Assembly: GCA_947624315.1 (NCBI GenBank)
Contig: CANQJU010000068.1
Coordinates: 1-6,444 of the forward strand
Direction: 5' to 3'
Origin: an uncultured Bacilli bacterium
GTDB taxonomy: Bacteria > Bacillota_I > Bacilli_A > ML615J-28 > CAG-698
Length of the DNA stretch: 6,444 bases
Part shown: piece by piece, positions 1-4,969 of the stretch
How the letters are laid out: each line of letters starts with the position of its first letter
Numbering within the stretch: the first letter of the stretch is position 1
Notes under the pieces: generated by a model
The model's input: only the letters and a program-made list of their open reading frames with translations
Told to the model about the DNA's origin: nothing
The model's database searches: none
Made by a program: the position numbers and the translations under genes

Positions 1-818
1 TTCTTTCTCCAGCAATGATTTATGGTAGTGGTTTAGATGAGATTGCTGAAAAAAGAAGTGATATAATTATTGATGTTGGTATCAATGAAGAAATGGCCTG
101 TTTAATGGCTGCTACAATGAGTCGCAATGGATTATTGCCTATTGTTTCTATTTATTCATCATTTCTTCAAAGAGCGTATGATATTTTAAATCATGATATT
201 AATCGCTCTAATAATCATGTTGTCTTTTTAGTTGATCGCTCGGGAATAATTAGTGGTGATGGAAGTACTCATCAAGGTATATATGATTTATCATTTACCA
301 CTCATTTGTCTAATTTCATAATCACAATGCCTCGCAATCAAGAACAACTATCATTTCTTTTAGATTTAGCTATTAAAGCATCTAATCCATTCATTATTCG
401 TTACCCTAAAGGAAATATTAAATTGCTTCCAACTGATAATAGAATACTTGTTCCCTATAAATGGGAAGAAGTTTTACCAATTTCTGATATTAATATTTTG
501 TCATATGGACCTGATATTAATGAGTTTTTGGAAGAAATTGAAAAAGCTAAAAAACCAATAGGTTTAATTAATTGCTTATTTATTAAGCCATTAGATTATG
601 ATATGATTAATAAATTAAATGGTAAAACTATTATTGTCTACGAAGAAGTTGTGGAAAACGGATCACTAGGAAGTTTAATATCAGATTACATTCTTACAAA
701 CAATTTAAGCATTAAATATATTCATTATTCTATTAAGAATATATTTAATGAAGGAAAAATTGATGAATTAAAAGATGTTTTAGGTTTAAATATTTCTAAA
801 ATAATTCAAGATATATAG
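1..818 (+). CDS. dxs: 1-deoxy-D-xylulose-5-phosphate synthase, C-terminal part (5' end outside window)
   Basis: DXS condenses pyruvate and glyceraldehyde 3-phosphate, using thiamine diphosphate, in the first step of the cytosolic MEP isoprenoid pathway. The frame is open from base 3, so the ATG at 15 is internal: the residues around it (SPAM..GSGL) match the family's TPAM..GSGL segment. About 271 residues are visible, covering the pyrimidine-binding transketolase domain and the C-terminal transketolase domain. Family landmarks are the GINEEM version of GIAEQH (Glu codon at 87-89), IYSSFLQRAYD, DRSGI (234-248), GDGSTHQG with its His at 270-272, and IRYPKGN. The C-terminal third is poorly conserved, and the usual PDxFIPxG segment near the end is hard to see. 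The stop at 816-818 overlaps the recN ribosome binding site, so the two genes are probably cotranscribed. The thiamine-binding N-terminal domain cannot be judged. Identification is firm; catalytic activity is assumed from the retained residues. Confidence 0.93.
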   Translation, partial: LSPAMIYGSGLDEIAEKRSDIIIDVGINEEMACLMAATMSRNGLLPIVSIYSSFLQRAYDILNHDINRSNNHVVFLVDRSGIISGDGSTHQGIYDLSFTTHLSNFIITMPRNQEQLSFLLDLAIKASNPFIIRYPKGNIKLLPTDNRILVPYKWEEVLPISDINILSYGPDINEFLEEIEKAKKPIGLINCLFIKPLDYDMINKLNGKTIIVYEEVVENGSLGSLISDYILTNNLSIKYIHYSIKNIFNEGKIDELKDVLGLNISKIIQDI

Positions 819-822
819 GTGA
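817..822 (+). promoter_or_regulatory. Ribosome binding site of recN, overlapping the dxs stop
   Basis: AGGTGA begins inside the dxs TAG stop and lies 5 bases before the ATG at 828. This decides the recN start: the in-frame GTG at 819 lies within the site itself and cannot be served by it. The overlap suggests translational coupling of dxs and recN. Confidence 0.75.
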
Positions 823-827
823 AAGAT

Positions 828-2489
828 ATGTTAAAATCAATTTTTGTTAAAAACTTTGCTATTATTGATAATATTCAAATTGATTTTTCAGAAAATATGA
901 CAGTTTTAACAGGAGAAACTGGAGCAGGAAAATCTTTAATTATAGATGCAATTGGTTTATTATTTGGTGATAGAGCTAGTAGTGAACTTATTCGCTTTGG
1001 AGAAACTAAAGCTATAATCGAAGGCGTTTTTACTGATACTAATATTAAAGTTTCTGAAATATTACAGGAACTAGAAATTGAAGAGGAAGATTTTTTAACT
1101 ATTAGAAGAGAAATTTATAATAATGGAAAAAATCTTTGCAAGATCAATGGAAATAGCGTTAGTTTGAATGTTTTACAAGAATTAAGCAATTATTTAGGAA
1201 ATATTCATACACAATTTGATAGTGAAAAATTGGTTAATCCTAAAAATTATTTTAATTTTATTGATAATGAAGAAATTAAATTACTTTTAGCTCTTTATCA
1301 AGATAAACTAAAAGAATATAATAAAGTGAAAAAAGAATATGATACATTACTAGCAAATGAGGCTGAAAATAATCAAAAGCTTGAATTTTATAAATATCAA
1401 TTTAATGATTTAAAAAATGTTAATTTAAATGTTGATGAAGAAAATGATTTAAAAGAAAGAAGTAATGTTTTAAATAATTATGAAAAGATTTCTTCCCAGA
1501 TTAATGAATTTATTAATATATATGATAATAACGATATTTTGGATAAAATATATGAATCAATTCAACTATTAGAAAAAATAGAAAAATATAACAATAAGTT
1601 TTCTAAATATAAAACTATTTTGGAGGAAAACTATTATAATGTAAATGATATATTAGAAGAAATTCATTTGGACTTTAAAAATCAAGATATTGATTATAAT
1701 GAATTAGATGAAATCAATGAACGTTTAGGAATTTATTCCGATTATAAACGTAAATATAAAATGTCAACGGAAGAAATTGTCAATTTTTATCATAAATTGG
1801 AAGAAGAAATACAAAAAGTCGAAAATTTTGACATTCTATCAGAAAAATTAAAAGAATCTGTTGATAAACTTTACAATGATTTATTATCTGTTGCCCAAAA
1901 AATAAGTGATTTGCGGAAGAAAGTTGCTCATGAATTGGTTGAAAAGATTCGCTCTAATTTGCTTGATTTACAACTTAGCAAAACTATTTTAGATATTGTT
2001 ATAAAATCCGATAGTTCACAATTTAAGAAAAATGGAATTGATGATATTGATATTTTAATTACTTTTAATGAAGGAGAACCATTAAAACCTTTATCAAAGA
2101 TTGCTTCAGGTGGAGAATTATCCCGTTTTATGCTAGCTTTAAAAGCTATAACTGCTAATCAATTTGTTAATCAAACTTTGATTTTTGATGAAATCGATAA
2201 TGGCGTTAGTGGTAGTGTTGCTTATAGCATTGCCAATAAAATCAAAGAAATTTCTCAAAAATCTCAAGTGCTATGTGTAACTCATTTAGTACAAGTTGCT
2301 GCTATCAGCGATCACCAATTGCATATTAGTAAAGAAATTGATAATAATCGTACCAAAACAAATATTAAAGAATTAAATTATGAAGAAAGAGTAGAAGAAA
2401 TTTCTAAAATGGCATCATTTGGATTATCTAGTGAAGCTAGTAGAAATTTTGCCAAAGAATTGCTTAAAAATAGTATCATTACCAAATAA
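828..2489 (+). CDS. recN: DNA repair protein RecN (SMC-like ATPase)
   Basis: RecN is a cytosolic SMC-like ATPase that gathers at DNA double-strand breaks early in recombinational repair. The ATG at 828 gives 553 residues, normal for the family, and an N-terminus (MLKSIFVKNFAIID) that matches RecN proteins directly. In order: Walker A GETGAGKS (residues 29-36); the N-terminal ATPase lobe to about 150; a long Glu/Lys/Asn-rich, coiled-coil-like middle at about 155-380; the ABC signature SGGELSR (427-433); Walker B ending in FDEID (Asp454, Glu455); and the switch His486 in THLVQVAA. All ATPase motifs are intact. Many homologues read THLPQVAA at the last site, so the Val is a small departure. The gene sits directly behind dxs. 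In Bacillus and many clostridia tlyA and argR lie between, and they are absent here. The terminator at its end separates it from spoIVB. No LexA box was seen upstream, so damage control is not evident locally. Confidence 0.97.
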   Translation: MLKSIFVKNFAIIDNIQIDFSENMTVLTGETGAGKSLIIDAIGLLFGDRASSELIRFGETKAIIEGVFTDTNIKVSEILQELEIEEEDFLTIRREIYNNGKNLCKINGNSVSLNVLQELSNYLGNIHTQFDSEKLVNPKNYFNFIDNEEIKLLLALYQDKLKEYNKVKKEYDTLLANEAENNQKLEFYKYQFNDLKNVNLNVDEENDLKERSNVLNNYEKISSQINEFINIYDNNDILDKIYESIQLLEKIEKYNNKFSKYKTILEENYYNVNDILEEIHLDFKNQDIDYNELDEINERLGIYSDYKRKYKMSTEEIVNFYHKLEEEIQKVENFDILSEKLKESVDKLYNDLLSVAQKISDLRKKVAHELVEKIRSNLLDLQLSKTILDIVIKSDSSQFKKNGIDDIDILITFNEGEPLKPLSKIASGGELSRFMLALKAITANQFVNQTLIFDEIDNGVSGSVAYSIANKIKEISQKSQVLCVTHLVQVAAISDHQLHISKEIDNNRTKTNIKELNYEERVEEISKMASFGLSSEASRNFAKELLKNSIITK

Positions 2490-2502
2490 TGATGCTTTTT
2501 TT
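2472..2502 (+). terminator. Intrinsic terminator spanning the recN stop codon
   Basis: AGTATCATT (2472-2480) can pair with AATGATGCT (2488-2496) as nine base pairs including one G-U, around a 7-base loop. A run of seven T (2496-2502) follows. The TAA stop at 2487-2489 lies in the loop and second arm, so the hairpin starts inside the last recN codons and ribosomes reaching the stop would cover part of it. It probably ends the dxs-recN transcript. Confidence 0.7.
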
Positions 2503-2524
2503 ATTTGTAAAATGGGAAATAATA
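2494..2524 (+). promoter_or_regulatory. Candidate sigma-F/sigma-G (forespore) promoter of spoIVB
   Basis: GGAAATAATA at 2515-2524 fits the forespore -10 pattern as I remember it from B. subtilis sigma-F (GGnrAnAnTw). A weak -35 match, GCTTT at 2494-2498 against GYWTA, lies 16 bases upstream within the recN terminator. In Bacillus spoIVB is transcribed in the forespore by sigma-F and sigma-G, so the position makes biological sense. In DNA this AT-rich a match to a loose pattern can arise by chance. Confidence 0.35.
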
Positions 2525-2540
2525 AAAATGTAGCCATTTA

Positions 2541-2546
2541 AGGAGG
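2541..2546 (+). promoter_or_regulatory. Strong ribosome binding site of spoIVB
   Basis: AGGAGG is a perfect Shine-Dalgarno core, just after an in-frame TAA at 2539-2541. Counting 7 bases downstream in the spoIVB frame gives the codon ATA at 2554-2556. No ATG, GTG or TTG lies at a workable distance. The first conventional starts, TTG 2584 and ATG 2587, are 37 to 40 bases away and have no Shine-Dalgarno of their own. Confidence 0.8.
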
Positions 2547-2553
2547 AATTTTT

Positions 2554-3549
2554 ATAAAAATTTTTAAGAAAATCATTTTTTCATTGATGGTAATTACTCT
2601 TATCTTAGTTATTAATTTAAATATTAGCGCTAAAAGTAGTACATATTATCTTATTCCTGGAGGTGAATCAATTGGGCTACAAATTAATACTGGTGTCTAT
2701 ATAACTGGTAAATTTGATGTTACCACAGATACAGGAAGAAAATCACCATGGGAAAATAGTAATATTGAAAAAGAAGATATAATTTATACAATCGATGGTA
2801 AAACAGTTAATAGTATCAAAGAAATTCAAAACATCCTTTCAGAATATGAAAATGGAGAAACTATTGAATTGGGTTTAATAAGAAATGGTAAAAAAATATT
2901 TACTAATATTATGGTAATTGCTAATATTGATGGTAAAAAATCAATGGGACTTTATGTCAAGGATAATATTGTTGGAGTGGGAACTTTAACATATATTGAT
3001 CCTAACAATAATTCATTTGGAGCCTTAGGTCATTCTGTAAGCAATAATTATTCTCCAAATACCAATGGATTAATTACTGGTTCATCAATAGAAGGAATTA
3101 GAAAAGCTTTACCTGGGATACCCGGAGAGAAAAAAGCTGTTTTAAATAATAATATCTTTGGAAATATAAATAAAAACAATAATTTTGGTGTTTTTGGAAA
3201 TATTACAGATAAAAGTTTAATTAATAATGAAAAAATGGCCGTTGGAAAAATAAATGAAGTAAAATTGGGAAAAGCAATGATAATGACTGTTACTAGTAAA
3301 AATGAAAAAGAATGTTATGAGATAGAAATAATTGAAGTTAAAAAACAATTAACATCTGATATAAAAGGAATTAAGTTTAAAGTTGTTGATGAAAAACTCC
3401 TTGAAAAAACAGGAGGAATTATTCAAGGCATGAGCGGAAGTCCTATTATACAAGATAATAAAATTATTGGAGCTGTTTCTCATGTGATTGTTGATAATCC
3501 CGAATATGGATATGGTGTTTATATTGAATGGATGTTAAAGAATCAATAA
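2554..3549 (+). CDS. spoIVB: SpoIVB, S55-family PDZ serine peptidase (stage IV sporulation signalling protease)
   Basis: SpoIVB is made in the forespore, crosses into the intermembrane space and cleaves SpoIVFA, releasing SpoIVFB to process pro-sigma-K in the mother cell. Read from the ATA at 2554 the protein has 331 residues: a basic start (KIFKK), a hydrophobic membrane segment (about 7-24), a degenerate PDZ domain (about 33-120), then the S55 peptidase domain. The putative triad is complete: His160 in GALGH, Asp279, and Ser294 in QGMSGSP, followed by the hallmark IGAVSH and GYGVYIEWML. The Asp-Ser spacing of 15 matches my memory of B. subtilis (D363, S378). The protein is shorter than the roughly 426 residues there, mostly ahead of the PDZ domain. 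The start is chosen from the AGGAGG at 2541-2546. Starting at TTG 2584 or ATG 2587 would remove the basic n-region and leave the Shine-Dalgarno unused. Function is firm; the start codon is inferred. Confidence 0.95.
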   Translation: MKIFKKIIFSLMVITLILVINLNISAKSSTYYLIPGGESIGLQINTGVYITGKFDVTTDTGRKSPWENSNIEKEDIIYTIDGKTVNSIKEIQNILSEYENGETIELGLIRNGKKIFTNIMVIANIDGKKSMGLYVKDNIVGVGTLTYIDPNNNSFGALGHSVSNNYSPNTNGLITGSSIEGIRKALPGIPGEKKAVLNNNIFGNINKNNNFGVFGNITDKSLINNEKMAVGKINEVKLGKAMIMTVTSKNEKECYEIEIIEVKKQLTSDIKGIKFKVVDEKLLEKTGGIIQGMSGSPIIQDNKIIGAVSHVIVDNPEYGYGVYIEWMLKNQ

Positions 3550-3556
3550 TCAAAAT

Positions 3557-3588
3557 AAATTTGTCGAGATTTTTTCGGCAAATTTTTT
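3557..3588 (+). terminator. Intrinsic terminator of spoIVB
   Basis: AAATTTGTCGA (3557-3567) pairs with TCGGCAAATTT (3575-3585) over 11 base pairs with one G-U, around a 7-base loop, and T residues continue to 3588. It lies 7 bases after the spoIVB stop. Its arms contain TGTCGAG and TTCGGCA (TGCCGAA on the other strand), which resemble Spo0A boxes. That may be chance or a second function. Confidence 0.8.
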
Positions 3589-3645
3589 ATTTGTTTTTGT
3601 ATTAAAAAAATAAGTAATTTTCTCTATTTACATTAATCAGCATTT

Positions 3646-3652
3646 TTCGACA
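3646..3652 (-). promoter_or_regulatory. Spo0A-binding site (0A box) upstream of spo0A
   Basis: TTCGACA on the plus strand reads TGTCGAA on the minus strand, a perfect copy of the 0A box known from B. subtilis. It lies 146 bases before the spo0A start, in a stretch otherwise almost free of G and C. Autoregulation of spo0A by Spo0A~P is established in Bacillus, so the site probably serves that role here. It would sit at about -45 to -39 relative to the tentative promoter beside it. Confidence 0.6.
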
Positions 3653-3655
3653 ATT

Positions 3656-3686
3656 TTGATATTTATTAGTATCTTTTTGATAAAAT
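3656..3686 (+). promoter_or_regulatory. Tentative sigma-A promoter of spo0A
   Basis: TTGATA (3656-3661) matches five of six bases of the -35 consensus. A -10 candidate follows as TAAAAT (3681-3686, 19-base spacer) or GATAAA (3679-3684, 17-base spacer). It lies just downstream of the perfect 0A box, as expected for activation. An alternative nearer the gene, TTGCAA (3742-3747) with TAAATT (3765-3770), is weaker. No GAAT-type sigma-H -10 was found between 3550 and 3797. Apart from the terminator and 0A box, the rest of this 248-base gap shows no gene. Confidence 0.3.
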
Positions 3687-3797
3687 TTATTCTTTTTTAA
3701 AGATTTTTATTTCGTAAAAATATTATTTTTGAAAAAAAAGATTGCAAAAGAAAAAAGAAAGTAGTAAATTGTTATTATAAATTTATTGGAGGAAGAT

Positions 3798-4622
3798 ATG
3801 GATAATTTAAAGATTATGCTTTGTGAAGATGGGAAAGAACTGGTAATGGCCCTACAAAATTATTTCACTAGTGAAAAGGGGACAGAGATTGTGGGAACGC
3901 ATAGTGATGGGGGAACATTATTAAATGCATTAAGAGTTACACAAGTCGATTTATTGTTTTTAGACATCTTTATGCCTAATTATGATGGTATTAAAGTTTT
4001 ACAAGAATTGAAAAATAAGAAGGAGTTATATAAAGTTCCTAAAAGTATTATTGTTATTACCGCTTTTGCTAATGAAAAAATAATGAATAGAGTTGCTGAA
4101 TTAGGCGCTGATTATTTTATTGTTAAACCTATTAATTTTTCTAATTTAAATGATATTGTCAATGATGTGAGAAATCAAAAGTTTATGATTAATAAAAATA
4201 ATAGTATTAGTCTTACTAACAATACTAATCTAAATTTACCTGTTGATATTGATACAGAAATTACAACTTTACTTCATGAGGTAGGAGTTCCAGCCCATAT
4301 AAGAGGATATATGTATATTCGGGAATCAATTAAAATGGTTTATAATGATATTGAAATATTGGGAAGTATAACTAAAGTTTTATATCCCGAAGTTGCTCGC
4401 AAATTTAATACAACTTCATCACGTGTGGAAAGAGCTATTAGACATGCTATAGAAGTAGCATGGGTTAGAGGAAATATCGATGCCATTAGTGATATTTTTA
4501 GTTATACAATTAGCTATCATAAATCAAAACCTACTAATTCAGAGTTTATTGCAATGATTGCTGATAGATTGCGTTTAATTCATCGCAAGGATCGAAAAGA
4601 ATATATTAGTAAAGCTATATAA
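3798..4622 (+). CDS. spo0A: Spo0A, sporulation master response regulator
   Basis: Spo0A receives phosphate from the phosphorelay or orphan kinases and then binds 0A boxes to commit the cell to sporulation. The protein has 274 residues. The receiver domain (about 1-125) shows the acidic pair Glu10-Asp11, phosphoacceptor Asp56 in FLDIFMP, Thr88-Ala89 and Lys110. After a poorly conserved linker rich in Asn and Thr (about 130-150), the C-terminal DNA-binding domain is nearly identical to the Bacillus protein: LHEVGVPAHIRGYMY, YNDIEILGSITKVLYP, the recognition region FNTTSSRVERAIRHAIEVAW, and KPTNSEFIAMIADRLRL. So the 0A-box target should be conserved. Its tail is about ten residues longer than I recall for B. 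subtilis. The start is the ATG at 3798, 5 bases after GGAGG (3788-3792); an in-frame TTG at 3786 lies before that site. It follows spoIVB as in other spore-formers and has its own terminator. Confidence 0.98.
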   Translation: MDNLKIMLCEDGKELVMALQNYFTSEKGTEIVGTHSDGGTLLNALRVTQVDLLFLDIFMPNYDGIKVLQELKNKKELYKVPKSIIVITAFANEKIMNRVAELGADYFIVKPINFSNLNDIVNDVRNQKFMINKNNSISLTNNTNLNLPVDIDTEITTLLHEVGVPAHIRGYMYIRESIKMVYNDIEILGSITKVLYPEVARKFNTTSSRVERAIRHAIEVAWVRGNIDAISDIFSYTISYHKSKPTNSEFIAMIADRLRLIHRKDRKEYISKAI

Positions 4623-4651
4623 AAAGACCCTTTTAAAAGAGTCTTTTTTTT
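4621..4651 (+). terminator. Intrinsic terminator of spo0A, possibly bidirectional
   Basis: AAAAAGAC (4621-4628) pairs with GTCTTTTT (4641-4648). The stem can extend past one mismatch into CTT/AAG around a small loop, and T residues continue to 4651. It starts inside the spo0A stop codon. Read on the minus strand the same stem is also followed by a T run, so it could back up termination of the convergent small gene. Confidence 0.8.
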
Positions 4652-4652
4652 G

Positions 4653-4677
4653 TAAATAAAAAGGTAGTATTACTACC
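4653..4677 (-). terminator. Intrinsic terminator of the small minus-strand gene
   Basis: GGTAGTATTACTACC (4663-4677) is a perfect palindrome giving a six-base-pair stem with a 3-base loop. On the minus strand it is followed at once by TTTTTATTT, the layout of an intrinsic terminator, 17 bases after the small gene's stop. On the plus strand no T run follows directly, so it serves the minus strand. Confidence 0.7.
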
Positions 4678-4694
4678 AAATTATTTTTATTTCT

Positions 4695-4889
4695 TTATAG
4701 AAATGTAACAAGTAAATAAATTAATCCTGCTACAGGAACAGCAAGAGTTAAAACAGCAATTAAAATTGCAAAAAATTTACCTGTCTTAGTATCACCAGGG
4801 TTTTTTTGAATTTCAACTTCAATTCCACCATCTGATTTTTCACGAGTTTTAATAAAAGGTTTTTCAGCTTTAGTAGATTTATTTTTCAC
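4695..4889 (-). CDS. Small single-pass membrane protein of unknown function
   Basis: I do not recognise a family. The 64-residue product has a very basic, hydrophilic first half (about residues 1-18, with many Lys), a short segment with IEVEI (23-27), and then one hydrophobic stretch from Phe39 to the last residue. It would be tail-anchored in the membrane with its basic part in the cytoplasm. No Cys or His is present, and there is no signal-peptidase site. The GTG at 4887-4889 is chosen because AGGTGA (4896-4901, minus strand) lies 5 bases before it. A GTG three codons upstream (4896-4898) is part of that same site. Evidence that it is a real gene: a good ribosome binding site, an extended -10 promoter (4934-4942), its own terminator and a clear membrane segment. 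It is convergent with spo0A and divergent from dinB. Confidence 0.8.
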   Translation of the reverse strand: MKNKSTKAEKPFIKTREKSDGGIEVEIQKNPGDTKTGKFFAILIAVLTLAVPVAGLIYLLVTFL

Positions 4890-4909
4890 TTTTCTCACCT
4901 CAACATTTA

Positions 4910-4918
4910 TGATATAAT
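4910..4918 (+). promoter_or_regulatory. Extended -10 promoter of dinB
   Basis: TGATATAAT is a perfect TGn-TATAAT extended -10 element. The -35 region is weak (TTTTCT, 4890-4895, 17-base spacer), which extended -10 promoters tolerate. Transcription would start near 4925, leaving a leader of about 45 bases before dinB. No LexA box (CGAACn4GTTCG type) is present. Confidence 0.6.
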
Positions 4919-4933
4919 TATAAATATATTGTA

Positions 4934-4942
4934 ATTATATCA
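4934..4942 (-). promoter_or_regulatory. Extended -10 promoter of the small membrane protein gene
   Basis: On the minus strand this reads TGATATAAT, the same perfect extended -10 as the opposing promoter. The -35 is weak (TTTCCT from 4957-4962, 17-base spacer) and overlaps the dinB ribosome binding region. The start would be near 4927, leaving a leader of about 38 bases. Confidence 0.6.
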
Positions 4943-4969
4943 TATTATTTTATAAAAGGAAAGAAAAAA

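Larger units (their letters stand above)
4908..4944. repeat. Perfect 13-bp inverted repeat between the small gene and dinB
   Basis: TATGATATAATTA (4908-4920) is repeated as its exact reverse complement at 4932-4944, with an 11-base spacer. Each arm contains the complete extended -10 motif TGATATAAT, one per strand. No T run follows either arm, so it is not a terminator. It may be a promoter pair only, or also the operator of a dimeric regulator. Confidence 0.85.

Noticed and set aside
819..827. recN starting at GTG 819
   Set aside because: The GTG lies within the AGGTGA that serves the ATG at 828, and the RecN family N-terminus begins at that ATG.
1816..1824. 0A-box-like AGTCGAA in recN
   Set aside because: It has a mismatch at the first position, lies in the middle of a coding region and is far from any promoter.
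2528..2533. ATG-TAG start-stop upstream of spoIVB as a regulatory minimal ORF
   Set aside because: No Shine-Dalgarno precedes it and the AT-rich context makes it likely to be chance.
3786..3797. spo0A starting at TTG 3786
   Set aside because: The TTG precedes the GGAGG at 3788-3792; the ATG at 3798 is correctly spaced and gives the family N-terminus and Asp56 numbering.
4890..4898. Small membrane protein starting at GTG 4898
   Set aside because: This GTG is part of the AGGTGA ribosome binding site; the GTG at 4889 is 5 bases downstream of that site.
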